Shown: one piece after another, positions 28,921-37,463 of the stretch
Numbering within the stretch: the stretch's first letter is position 1
Layout: each line of letters begins with the position of its first letter
Assembly: GCF_037646455.1 (NCBI RefSeq)
Contig: NZ_JBBIXN010000003.1
Span: 434,001-498,000, forward strand
DNA from: Draconibacterium mangrovi_A
GTDB taxonomy: Bacteria > Bacteroidota > Bacteroidia > Bacteroidales > Prolixibacteraceae
Direction of reading: 5' to 3'
DNA: 64,000 nt
Program-made: the position numbers and the translations under genes
Notes under the pieces: model-generated
What the model saw: only the letters and a program-made list of their open reading frames with translations
Told to the model about the DNA's origin: nothing
Databases searched by the model: none

Positions 28921-29889
28921 TTATTTTAATCTGATTCTAATTTCTTGTTTAATTCCATTTATGCCAATAAAATATAACCCACCAGTTAATTCATCATAAA
29001 GATTTGGAGTATTTTGCTTTATGACCTTTCCATTAATGTCTTTTAGCTCAACAATTTTTGGTTGTTTTATTGCTAGAATATATTTTTCATTGTCTTTAAC
29101 AACTTTGATTTTTATTTCCACACCATCTATTTTCTTTTCAAAAAGTGACGTAGGTCTGTCCTTTAGTTTTCCTTTCTTTGCAGCAAGTGAATAATCTTGT
29201 TTAGAATCATTAATTAAACTTATGGTTTTGGTCTCTTTATCTACTGATTTCGGAAAATGAATTGAATTACCAATATTGAGAAAGACAGTTTTTTCTTCTC
29301 TTAATTCCTCAAATTCAATCAATGATTTTATTGACTGGCTTAAATATGCAGTATTTCTTATTTCTGATTTTCGAAACTCTTTTTGAACCTCTGTCAAGTT
29401 AACCTTAGTTTTATCAATATTTAATGCTCCTATATCTAAATTGCCCACAAATTCAGCTAATAACTCTGTCAAAATAGGTTGTTCATTCCAAGTCTCTATT
29501 ATAAAATCAAACCCAACAATAGAATCATCTTTAATTAATATTTCATCATTCGCACTAAATTCAGTAAAAGGAGTAATTGGTTGTATTCTAATGAAGTTTT
29601 CGTTAGCAAATTTATTAACACCACTTACTACAAAAACCAAATATGGAAAGTTTCCAATGATTTGATTACCAAGTGCATCAAAATATTGTTGCTTACAAAG
29701 CCATACTTGACCTTTTTCTGCTTTAGGTCTGCTCTTTAATTGAAGAATCTTATTTTCTTTAACTTTAATCGAAGCAATTTCATCCTTAATATCATTAAAT
29801 GAATTAGAAAGATTGCCTTTATCTATTGAGTTCTCTGGAATGTTCTCATTTTCAGATAAACTTTGCAAGAAATCAATTATCTTGTTCAT
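28921..29889 (-). CDS. Hypothetical protein, possibly PemK/SH3-barrel-like
   Basis: This 322-residue soluble protein has a charged N-terminus and then KGQVWLCKQQYFDALG (GQVW at 60-63), followed by FPYLVFVVSG and IRIQPITPF. That sequence pattern is reminiscent of PemK/MazF-type SH3-like barrels (G-x-V-W, then a hydrophobic strand and a P-x-T element). The C-terminal third is beta-rich, ending in ELTGGLYFIGINGIKQEIRIRL. It starts after a 40-nt gap from the sigma-like gene and is followed 1 nt later by the ATPase gene. The toxin-fold idea is weak; the usual catalytic Arg/Thr pair cannot be confirmed. Confidence 0.6.
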   Translation of the reverse strand: MNKIIDFLQSLSENENIPENSIDKGNLSNSFNDIKDEIASIKVKENKILQLKSRPKAEKGQVWLCKQQYFDALGNQIIGNFPYLVFVVSGVNKFANENFIRIQPITPFTEFSANDEILIKDDSIVGFDFIIETWNEQPILTELLAEFVGNLDIGALNIDKTKVNLTEVQKEFRKSEIRNTAYLSQSIKSLIEFEELREEKTVFLNIGNSIHFPKSVDKETKTISLINDSKQDYSLAAKKGKLKDRPTSLFEKKIDGVEIKIKVVKDNEKYILAIKQPKIVELKDINGKVIKQNTPNLYDELTGGLYFIGINGIKQEIRIRLK

Positions 29890-29929
29890 TGTGTTTTGAA
29901 TTTTTACTTCTACAATTAGTAAACCTTAA

Positions 29930-30859
29930 TTATTTCATTTCGTCCAAGGTTTTATGTAATTTTTCTAGAAACCATACACCCTCTTGTTCATTATCTGGAA
30001 TTAAACTTTCGGAAATAACCTTTGTAAATTGATTCGTTTTATAGTGAACAGTACTCTTTGGAATGTTATACTTTTCTGCAATGGATTTGAGTGAATTATT
30101 TCTGTCACTAAAAAAATAATCGAGATATATTGGAATATCCCTTTGTTCAAGTTTACTAACAATCTTTTCTATGGCTTGTGAAACAACATTTTCTCGTATT
30201 TCATTTTTAATTTGCTCATCCTCGCTTACTGCAAAAGAAGATTGGTCAAATAGCTGAAATACTTGATTGAATATTACATTTTGTTCAATAGGTCTATTAA
30301 TTAAGCTAAACACATCATTGAGGGCTGTTTTAACACGTGGTTTATAATGCTTTGTTTTTTCTGTAATAGGAATTTTAGGAAGAATTGCTACAATATCGTT
30401 TATTGTTTCATCATCTAATACGGGATTGGAAAATATATTCTCTTTATTCCAAATAATCCCACTTTTAGTATTTTGACTAAAATAAATTTCATCTAGTATT
30501 TCCAAAGAGACTCGTTTTGAGTCGTCAAAACTAAGACCCAATTTGTTTTGATAATCTTTAATTTTATCTGCTACATATGAAACAATGATCGTTTTAAAAT
30601 AGTATTCAATATAGTTTTCTGGAATTTTAAGATAATTTTTTAATTTTCCTTTCTCAAGAATGAAAATAAGTAGTTGTTGTGTAAAAGAGAGGACTTCCTC
30701 ATCATTCCAATATTTATCCCTATTTGTATTATCATCTAATATTGTTTTTGGCCAGCTGAATTTATTCAAATAGTACTTTACTAATGAAACAATGTAATCG
30801 TATCCTTCAAGTGACATATTGCCTCTCGCCAATTCAATTATGTATTCTGCTTTTTTCAT
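29930..30859 (-). CDS. Sigma-factor-like HTH protein
   Basis: This is a 309-residue protein. Residues 256-280 (SLKSIAEKYNIPKSTVHYKT and following) form a clear helix-turn-helix of the sigma region 4 or LuxR kind. The N-terminal half, especially YIEYYFKTIIVSYVADKIKDY, is helical and resembles sigma region 2. I therefore read it as a divergent sigma-70-like or transcription-associated protein. It is the second gene of the operon, overlapping the first by 4 nt. It could control the operon itself or sense a transcriptional state. Whether it binds core RNA polymerase is not known. Confidence 0.6.
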   Translation of the reverse strand: MKKAEYIIELARGNMSLEGYDYIVSLVKYYLNKFSWPKTILDDNTNRDKYWNDEEVLSFTQQLLIFILEKGKLKNYLKIPENYIEYYFKTIIVSYVADKIKDYQNKLGLSFDDSKRVSLEILDEIYFSQNTKSGIIWNKENIFSNPVLDDETINDIVAILPKIPITEKTKHYKPRVKTALNDVFSLINRPIEQNVIFNQVFQLFDQSSFAVSEDEQIKNEIRENVVSQAIEKIVSKLEQRDIPIYLDYFFSDRNNSLKSIAEKYNIPKSTVHYKTNQFTKVISESLIPDNEQEGVWFLEKLHKTLDEMK

Positions 30860-31239
30860 CCTTTACATATTTTAATTTGCCACTCGAAGTCTTGTAATTG
30901 AGATTCGTTTAGGGAATCAATACCATTCCAACCTTGGTCAAGATTTAATAAATCATCTATAATATACGGCATTGAAAGTTTTAATAAAAAGAAGGAATAT
31001 TTTCCATCTCCTTTTAAATCAACCTTGAAAACACAACTTCCTTTTTGATATTCTTTTGTGGTGCCTGGAGCAAGTTGAACAGAGACTTCATCTTGTTTGA
31101 TTTTTTCAACAATAGAAGGATGAAAATCTTCACTGTTTCTATTTTTAGCAAAATTACTTGTCCAAATATTATTCGGAGCTTTCCAAATTGAACCAATTTC
31201 TGGTTTGTAAATTTTCTTTAAAACTTCTAAGTAATCCAT
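30856..31239 (-). CDS. First gene of the VWA/MoxR operon, small hypothetical
   Basis: This 127-residue soluble protein starts with a short helix and then EIGSIWKAPN (GSIW at 16-19), HPSIVEKIKQ and VQLAPGTTKEYQKG. The order G-x-x-W, then a P-S-I strand and P-G-T-T, is loosely like the PemK/MazF fold and like the 322-residue protein two genes down. The C-terminus is polar. It overlaps the sigma-like gene by 4 nt. It opens the operon, whose probable operator-like site lies about 250 nt upstream at 31,486-31,499. Function unknown. Confidence 0.6.
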   Translation of the reverse strand: MDYLEVLKKIYKPEIGSIWKAPNNIWTSNFAKNRNSEDFHPSIVEKIKQDEVSVQLAPGTTKEYQKGSCVFKVDLKGDGKYSFFLLKLSMPYIIDDLLNLDQGWNGIDSLNESQLQDFEWQIKICKG

Positions 31240-31636
31240 AGTTACTGTAATGTGAGAGTTGTTTAACGTCAGAACCTATTGGACAAATTTTTCTATAAAC
31301 TTAAGAGATACTTTTTACATTTAAAATTAATAATTATGATAATTTTTATTTTGCTATTGAAATATTGCTAACTTTCTATTCATTCTCCTCCATTCATTTA
31401 TGGTTTCAAGTTTTATTAGATATGCAACAAAAAGTTGTATACTATATTAAGATATATAGGTGATTCCTTACTTTTGAAAAATTAATGTCAATACTGGCAT
31501 AAATAAAATCCATCCAAAATTAAGCTTCTGGAGTGCCCTTTCGAGGTGCAAAAATGCTATAAAAATACACTATTTTGCGATTTTAACAACGAGCTATCTA
31601 TTTGAATATCAATACATTTGCAATCAACCAAAATCC
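31240..31636. other. Noncoding stretch between VWA operon and tRNA fragment
   Basis: This AT-rich stretch should contain the promoter of the VWA/MoxR operon. It holds the operator-like site at 31,486-31,509. No integrase, excisionase or small gene could be found in it. Confidence 0.4.
31486..31509 (-). promoter_or_regulatory. Operator-like site, copy 3
   Basis: On the plus strand it reads TGTCAATACTGGCA, then TAAATAAAAT. Its reverse complement (TGCCAGTATTGACA) differs by one base from the site at 14,221-14,234. It is about 250 nt upstream of the VWA/MoxR operon. Confidence 0.35.
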
Positions 31637-31680
<44 letters not shown>

Positions 31681-31681
31681 A

Positions 31682-31715
31682 AAAGGAGTATTTCGAAAGA
31701 ATAACTCCTTTTTTT
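31682..31715 (+). terminator. Intrinsic terminator after the tRNA fragment
   Basis: AAAGGAGT (31,682-31,689) pairs with ACTCCTTT (31,704-31,711), with ATT/AAT pairs continuing inside, followed by a T run. It ends the former tRNA transcript and could also stop transcripts from aqpZ on the other strand. Confidence 0.75.
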
Positions 31716-31732
31716 ATTGCTCCAAATTCAGC

Positions 31733-32419
31733 TTATTCTTTTTCCGGCGACAATGCTTTGTACACAATTCCGGCAATAATTGCACCGATGATCGGGGCTA
31801 CCCAGAATAGCCAAAGCTGACCCAAAGCCCAGTCGCCAACAAAAATAGCCTGGCTGGTGCTTCGTGCCGGGTTAACCGAAGTATTGGTGATGGGAATGCT
31901 GATGAGGTGGATAAGCGTGAGCGACAGCCCAATAGCAATGCCGGCTAATCCTTTCGGAGCTTTTGAGTGCGTTGCTCCTAAAATTATAAAGAGGAAGAAA
32001 AAGGTCATCACGATTTCGGCAATGAGGCCTGAAACCATACCGTATCCATCGGGAGAATGGGCGCCATAACCGTTGGCGGCAAAGGTGCCAATCTCAGCCC
32101 CGGGTTTTCCGCTTAGGATTAAATACAAAATAAGCGCACCAAAGGTAGCTCCCAGAACCTGGGCAATAATATATGGGATCAGGTCTTTACCGTCGAAACG
32201 ACCCCCGGCCCATAAACCAAAGGAAACTGCCGGATTTAAATGACAACCGGAGATGTGACCAATGGCGTAAACCATGGTTAATACGGTTAATCCGAAAGCA
32301 AGTGCTACGCCTGCAAAACCAATTCCAAGTTCCGGATAAGCTGCGGCAAACACAGCACTTCCGCACCCGCCGATTACCAACCAGGCGGTGCCAAAAAATT
32401 CTGCAACTAATTTTTTCAT
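31733..32419 (-). CDS. aqpZ: Aquaporin Z-type water channel
   Basis: This 228-residue MIP-family channel has six hydrophobic segments and two NPA motifs, HLNPAVS (62-64) and SVNPAR (183-185). The Arg after the second NPA is the selectivity-filter residue. A His in the second-half filter region and a short extracellular loop fit a water-selective AqpZ rather than GlpF. It is the first gene right of the tRNA fragment and seems monocistronic. Its stop faces the terminator at 31,682-31,715. Confidence 0.92.
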   Translation of the reverse strand: MKKLVAEFFGTAWLVIGGCGSAVFAAAYPELGIGFAGVALAFGLTVLTMVYAIGHISGCHLNPAVSFGLWAGGRFDGKDLIPYIIAQVLGATFGALILYLILSGKPGAEIGTFAANGYGAHSPDGYGMVSGLIAEIVMTFFFLFIILGATHSKAPKGLAGIAIGLSLTLIHLISIPITNTSVNPARSTSQAIFVGDWALGQLWLFWVAPIIGAIIAGIVYKALSPEKE

Positions 32420-32554
32420 AATTGTGATTTAAGACTAACTGTTTGTAGTCGGGTGAATTACAGACAATTTACTACATTTTGTTGAAAAATTCCACACTGA
32501 GAAGAAATTAGCAGCTACAAAAATGATAGTGTGCGTTTTAGTGGCCGGGAAAGT

Positions 32555-33790
32555 TTATTGAAGTTGTTTCTTCTTTACGCGAAATTTATCAGGTCCGTTT
32601 TCAACGTCAGGATACCCAAATAAAATACGGTCACCTTCAGTGGCGCCCGAAAGAATTTCACACCAGTCGTTGCCAATCGTTCCGAAAAGAATAGTTGTTT
32701 TTGTGGCCACTCGGTCGTTAAGTTTATACAGCAAATGTTGACTGGTGTTTTCGAGTTCGTGAAACTTTTTTACCCGAAGCACATTGTCATGGCTGCGGCT
32801 GATGACTTCAAGCGAAACACTTTTGTTGATTTCGAGACCCGCGTGTTTTTTATTGTTAAGATGGACGTTAAAGTGAATCATCTGATCTTCGATCATTGGA
32901 GTGATCTCACCGACAACACCTTCGAGCCGATCATTATCAACATCAACAAATACCTTGTTGCCGGTTTTAATACGCGATGCATACTTTTCATTGACCCATC
33001 CCACTACTTTAAACGACGACATGTCAGACATGCGCAACAGCATCGCATCCTGCTCGATCCGTTGTCCCTCGCTGGTATTTATGGCGAGAATAACTCCGTC
33101 AGCCGGAGCTTTTACTTTTAACTGATTGAGTAAGGCCTGCTTCTCTTTCAGATTTTTTTCCTGGCTGTGGATCTGCAACAACAAACCCGATTCGTCGGCT
33201 TCCATTTGCTGGATGCGGATTGAGTTCTTTTCTTTTTGATTTTGAAGGTCGGTTTCCGCTAATTGAACTTCCTGCCTGGTACGCTCTACCCTTTCTTCCG
33301 AAATTGTTCCTGCTTCCAGCATTTCTTCCTGTTTAGCTAAGTTCGATTTCAATGTGGCGATGCGAAGCTTTTTTACCTCCTCATTTCTATCGAGGCTTAA
33401 TCGGGTATCTTGGGCACGGAGTCTTGCTTTTTCGAGTGAGTTTTGTTTTATTTCCAGCTGGTTCTGCATCCGATCGATTTCACTCAAAACACTTTTTTTG
33501 TCCAGTTCAAGCAGAAGTTCACCTTTCTTAACCTTGATGCCGGCATTTTTATACACTTTCTCGATGATGTTACGGTCGGGCGATCGAACGATGATTTCTT
33601 CATCCGACTCAACAATTCCGGATGCATGTATGGATAAAGTCACCGGTCCGCGACCAACTTCTGCAACCGAATATGATGTTTGCTGATCCTGGTATGCTGA
33701 GTTGTTGTTTTGAAGTAGAAAAATGCCCAGAAATACTAAAAGGCCGGAAATCACGGCTGTAATTATAATTAACCTGGTATTTTTTCCCAT
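32555..33790 (-). CDS. HlyD-type membrane fusion protein
   Basis: This 411-residue periplasmic adaptor has an N-terminal membrane anchor (IIITAVISGLLVFLGIFLL, 8-26). A lipoyl/barrel half follows (RSPDRNIIEKVYKNAGIKVKKGELL). A long coiled-coil hairpin spans about 105-225, then comes the second barrel half (KVKAPADGVIL) and a beta-barrel. It connects an inner-membrane transporter, usually RND or ABC, to an outer-membrane channel. No pump gene is adjacent here, so the partner must be elsewhere. Substrate unknown. Confidence 0.85.
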   Translation of the reverse strand: MGKNTRLIIITAVISGLLVFLGIFLLQNNNSAYQDQQTSYSVAEVGRGPVTLSIHASGIVESDEEIIVRSPDRNIIEKVYKNAGIKVKKGELLLELDKKSVLSEIDRMQNQLEIKQNSLEKARLRAQDTRLSLDRNEEVKKLRIATLKSNLAKQEEMLEAGTISEERVERTRQEVQLAETDLQNQKEKNSIRIQQMEADESGLLLQIHSQEKNLKEKQALLNQLKVKAPADGVILAINTSEGQRIEQDAMLLRMSDMSSFKVVGWVNEKYASRIKTGNKVFVDVDNDRLEGVVGEITPMIEDQMIHFNVHLNNKKHAGLEINKSVSLEVISRSHDNVLRVKKFHELENTSQHLLYKLNDRVATKTTILFGTIGNDWCEILSGATEGDRILFGYPDVENGPDKFRVKKKQLQ

Positions 33791-33889
33791 CTAAAGCGCT
33801 GGTTTTGATTTAACGTTTAACTGTTTTTCAAAGGTACTAAAAATGAGGTATTATTAAACAGTAAAAATAAAGCGTCCGAAAATTAAAAA

Positions 33890-33912
33890 AGGTGGCACGC
33901 TGTACCACCTTC
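33890..33912 (-). terminator. Terminator of the 234-residue protein gene
   Basis: On the minus strand AAGGTGG (33,912-33,906) pairs with CCACCTT (33,896-33,890), followed by a T run. It lies 20 nt after the stop codon at 33,932. Confidence 0.7.
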
Positions 33913-33931
33913 CATTTAATATTTTATCAGT

Positions 33932-34636
33932 TTATTTATTGATCTTTGCTTCGTACAACTTCTGAACGGCATGCAAATATTTAAGGTCCATTTTATCCGA
34001 TCGGATCCGTACCACTTCGGATAACTTTCCGTTTTTATAGATGGATGCATTGGCTGCATCAAATTCGTGACCTTCCCAGTTGTATTTTACGTCCATCGAC
34101 ACTTTTATAAAATCTTCGGCATCGAGGTATTGCGAAATTTCAATATACGCGAAGGTTGGATCGTCGGCATTCACGTATATTCCCGGCGCTAACTCTTCGA
34201 GATTCAGAAACTTTACAATTTTTGTACGTGCCTCGAGCTTGCCTTTCAGCTTTTTGTTCATCAGGAAATTTATACCTTGGTTAACATATGCTTCCTGAAT
34301 TTTTTCTACCAGATCGATGGTTGGAAGGTGACGTAAACGAATGGCGTCGAGGCTGGTTGTGCCGATTGTAATATAAGCCTTTCCGGCATCGAAGTTCCAG
34401 TCGTACTGTTTCTCAATGTTTTGTGTTGCACGTAAAATCTCTTCCAGGGGATACTGCTTGGCGAGTATCATGTAGATGTAGATTGAGTCTGCATCGGTAG
34501 GTAATTCGTGGTAGTAACCGGGGAAAGGATTTAACGAGTCGAAAACCAGGCTGCCTTTCAATATTTTATCTTCCAGCGCCAATACGGTATCGTTTTTTGT
34601 AAGATTAACAAATACTTCCATTTTTTTATTTGCCAT
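33932..34636 (-). CDS. Hypothetical cytoplasmic protein
   Basis: This 234-residue protein lacks a signal peptide and membrane segments and is a mix of helix and strand. It contains a GTTSLDAIRLRHL stretch and an acidic PTDADSIYIYMILAKQYP stretch but no motif I recognise. It is divergent from the YgjP-like gene (41 nt between starts) and ends at a good terminator, so it is a single-gene transcript. Confidence 0.65.
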   Translation of the reverse strand: MANKKMEVFVNLTKNDTVLALEDKILKGSLVFDSLNPFPGYYHELPTDADSIYIYMILAKQYPLEEILRATQNIEKQYDWNFDAGKAYITIGTTSLDAIRLRHLPTIDLVEKIQEAYVNQGINFLMNKKLKGKLEARTKIVKFLNLEELAPGIYVNADDPTFAYIEISQYLDAEDFIKVSMDVKYNWEGHEFDAANASIYKNGKLSEVVRIRSDKMDLKYLHAVQKLYEAKINK

Positions 34637-34677
34637 GTTTGATATATTTGGTCTTTGTTATCAATAATAATTAACAC

Positions 34678-35376
34678 ATGCCGGAGCAAGTAGTTCACTT
34701 AACTGAGATTGGCAAGGTGACTTTTTCAAGAAATCGCCGTTCTAAAAATATAAAATTAAGTGTAAAGCCCGATAAATCGGTGCGGGTTTCCTTCCCTTAT
34801 TATGTATCAAAGAAGAAAGTGCTTAGTTTTTTGCTCGAAAATCAGGTGTGGATCAGGCAGCAACAGTCGAAAATGCACGACCGAAAAACAAGGGTGGACG
34901 AGGGCACGGAGGTCAAGAGTAAAATGTATACCATTAAATTTGGTGTTGGTCCGGTTAACCGAGTTTCGAAAAAGGAGAGCGTGATTGTTATTCGCGTACC
35001 CGATTTTGATACTGAAGAGTCGCAGGCTTACATCGAAAATTGCCTCACTGAGGTTTATCGTTTTGAAGCCAAACTGCTGTTACCGGTGCGTTTAAAGGAA
35101 CTGGCCGGGCAGTATGGATTTTCGTATCAGAAGGTGACCATTAGAAATAACCGAAACAATTGGGGAAGTTGCTCTTCGAAAAACAACATCAGTCTGAACC
35201 TGCAGATGATGAAATTGCCTGATCAATTAATCGATTATATTTTGCTGCATGAACTGGTTCATACTGAAATAAAAAACCATAGTCCGGCATTTTGGAAAAG
35301 ACTGGATGAAGTAACCGGTAACCGGGCCAGAGAACTTTCACGACATGTCAGGGAATATTCAACTTACACCTTGTAA
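34678..35376 (+). CDS. YgjP-like (DUF45) M48-type metallohydrolase
   Basis: This 232-residue protein has HELVH (191-195) followed by a His at 201 (KNHSPAFW), which give the zinc ligands of the YgjP/SprT-like fold. The WGSCSSKNNISLN segment (162-174) is a typical family feature. It is probably a zinc-dependent hydrolase or peptidase acting in the cytosol. YgjP members are often linked to restriction-modification loci, but this one lies outside the island, divergent from an unrelated gene. Its substrate is not known. Confidence 0.9.
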   Translation: MPEQVVHLTEIGKVTFSRNRRSKNIKLSVKPDKSVRVSFPYYVSKKKVLSFLLENQVWIRQQQSKMHDRKTRVDEGTEVKSKMYTIKFGVGPVNRVSKKESVIVIRVPDFDTEESQAYIENCLTEVYRFEAKLLLPVRLKELAGQYGFSYQKVTIRNNRNNWGSCSSKNNISLNLQMMKLPDQLIDYILLHELVHTEIKNHSPAFWKRLDEVTGNRARELSRHVREYSTYTL

Positions 35377-35506
35377 CCGCAGATTTTCCCATTTTTCTGG
35401 TACGCATGGATTAAATTATCCTGAATACCTTCCATCTTTTATCCCAAACCTTTTATTGAGTTTGCAGAGTTGTTACTTTTGTTCCCGGAATAAATGAACG
35501 CAAAAG

Positions 35507-35833
35507 TTGAATAAGATTTTTATATTGTTTTTTTGCCTCATTTTGGCTTTCTTGCTGCACTCAGCAGTTCAGGCGAATCATTCATCGTATATTCTTGATT
35601 CCGAAACCGAGCATTATCAATCCGATATAGATTTAGTTGTAAAGCAGGACTCGCTGAGCTCCGTGGAAAATGAAGACCACCGGTTCGTAAACTTTATTTT
35701 TCCAGACAACTCTAGCGACTTATTCAGTAGGAGAAGTCCCGTTTATTCACTGGTACTGTCTTCAGAAAATGGTTTCCGACAAAGTCCTGTACTGATCTTT
35801 TATACCAACCTGCCTCCGCCACTTTTTGCTTAA
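35507..35833 (+). CDS. Small predicted exported protein upstream of trkH
   Basis: This 108-residue open frame starts at a TTG (no in-frame ATG) with a clear signal peptide: FILFFCLILAFLLHSAVQA, then NHSS. The mature part is polar and ends with a proline-rich YTNLPPPLFA. It lies between ygjP and trkH, in the same direction. The TTG start and lack of a known family make it tentative, but the signal peptide and clean stop before trkH argue for it. Confidence 0.45.
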   Translation: MNKIFILFFCLILAFLLHSAVQANHSSYILDSETEHYQSDIDLVVKQDSLSSVENEDHRFVNFIFPDNSSDLFSRRSPVYSLVLSSENGFRQSPVLIFYTNLPPPLFA

Positions 35834-35918
35834 CAAAAGGTTTTGTAAATTAGATAGGTGAATCATCGTTTCAGTTGTTTTAAAATACTGATTGGGCGGA
35901 TCCGTTCCGCTGTATAGT

Positions 35919-37382
35919 ATGAATAAATCAAAAATAAATACCTTACTTCTGCTTCATTTTGTCTCGATCGTTATGGTTTTCGAGAGTATCTTTATGTTGT
36001 TTGCTGTTCTCGTTTCTTATTATTTTCACGAGGATGTGGCCTCAAGAATGTTGCTGGCATTTGGGGGAACTGCATTTACCGGTATTGCATTAAATGTGCT
36101 CACACAAAGGGCGCGTCATCAGGAACCGAACATCCGCGAGAGTTTTATCATTGTAAGTTTGGGTTGGGTGATCATGGGACTTGTAGGCACCGTTCCTTAT
36201 CTGGCAACAGGTAGTATTCCCTCGTTCACCAACGCGTTTTTCGAATCATTCTCGGGATTTACCACTACAGGATCTTCCATCCTGGCTAACATCGAGGCTT
36301 TGCCCAAAAGTGTATTATTGTGGCGTGCCGAAACGCACTGGATCGGCGGAATGGGAATTATCGTTTTGGTAATTGCCGTCATGCCTTTTCTGAAAATCCA
36401 CGGGATCTACCTTTTCTATTCCGAAGCATCGAGTTTGGATAACGACAGAATGTCGACCAGGATTACCAGGGTGGCCCGAAACCTTTGGTTTATTTACCTT
36501 GGCCTTACGCTTGTTGAAATCATCATGCTTTTACTCGGTGGAATGTCACTTTTCGATAGTGTTTGCCATTCTTTTGCAACGGTTGCAACCGGTGGTTTCT
36601 CCACTAAAAACGATAGTATAGCCGGATTTTCACCATACATTCAGTATGTGATCATTCTGTTTATGTTGTTATCGGGAACCAACTTTGCCGTGCATTTTCT
36701 TTTGATTCGAGGGCGACTTAAAGATGCCTTTCGCAACGAAGAGTTTCGCCTTTATCTGAAGATCATTTTTCTGGTAGGCTTTGCGCTCAGCCTGGTATTG
36801 TTTTATCAGCATCCGGAATACAACTTTGAGCATTCCATTCGAAATGCGTTTTTCCAGGTGGTATCGATAATTACTGCAACAGGTTTTGCCACGGCCGATT
36901 ACCTGCAATGGCCCGAGCAGGCAATTGGATTGATTGTTATGCTTATGCTCATTGGCGCTTCAGCCGGATCGACAGGAGGCGGTATAAAAGTTATCAGGCA
37001 CCTGATTGCCTATAAGCGTTTAAAACAAACTTTTATCGAAATTTTGCACCCCAACCGGGTGACTATAATTCGCTACAACAACCAAAGCATTAAAGAAGAA
37101 TTTCTGCGGCAGATAATGACCTATATTTTTGTGTATTACATGTTCCTTATTGCCGGCACAATAATTATGATGTTCTGGACTCGCGACCTGCCAACATCGT
37201 TCGGAGCGGTGGCAACAACTATGGCGGGGATTGGTCCCGGATTTGGTACCGTTGGTCCGGTGAGCAACTTTTTGCATTTACCGTCAGGAGCCAAATATTT
37301 CCTTTCCTTTTTAATGTTGATCGGGCGCCTTGAGATTTATGCCGTGTTGGTTATCTTTTCACGAACTTTCTGGCGCGATTAA
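35919..37382 (+). CDS. trkH: TrkH-type potassium uptake channel
   Basis: This 487-residue protein, counted from the ATG at 35,919, is preferred over a TTG nine codons upstream. It has about ten hydrophobic segments in four M1-P-M2 repeats. The four filter loops are visible: SGFTTTGSS, ATVATGGFSTKN, ITATGFAT and TTMAGIGPGFG. It passes K+ (possibly with Na+) through the inner membrane and normally works with the cytosolic gate TrkA, which is not adjacent. About 70 nt separate it from the next gene, dgt. Confidence 0.92.
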   Translation: MNKSKINTLLLLHFVSIVMVFESIFMLFAVLVSYYFHEDVASRMLLAFGGTAFTGIALNVLTQRARHQEPNIRESFIIVSLGWVIMGLVGTVPYLATGSIPSFTNAFFESFSGFTTTGSSILANIEALPKSVLLWRAETHWIGGMGIIVLVIAVMPFLKIHGIYLFYSEASSLDNDRMSTRITRVARNLWFIYLGLTLVEIIMLLLGGMSLFDSVCHSFATVATGGFSTKNDSIAGFSPYIQYVIILFMLLSGTNFAVHFLLIRGRLKDAFRNEEFRLYLKIIFLVGFALSLVLFYQHPEYNFEHSIRNAFFQVVSIITATGFATADYLQWPEQAIGLIVMLMLIGASAGSTGGGIKVIRHLIAYKRLKQTFIEILHPNRVTIIRYNNQSIKEEFLRQIMTYIFVYYMFLIAGTIIMMFWTRDLPTSFGAVATTMAGIGPGFGTVGPVSNFLHLPSGAKYFLSFLMLIGRLEIYAVLVIFSRTFWRD

Positions 37383-37463
37383 TTGGGGCACAGTTCTTAA
37401 ATAATCCGCTTTCTGCTTTTTGGCTAAAAGAATTCATTTATTTTCGTGGAACAAACATAAATA

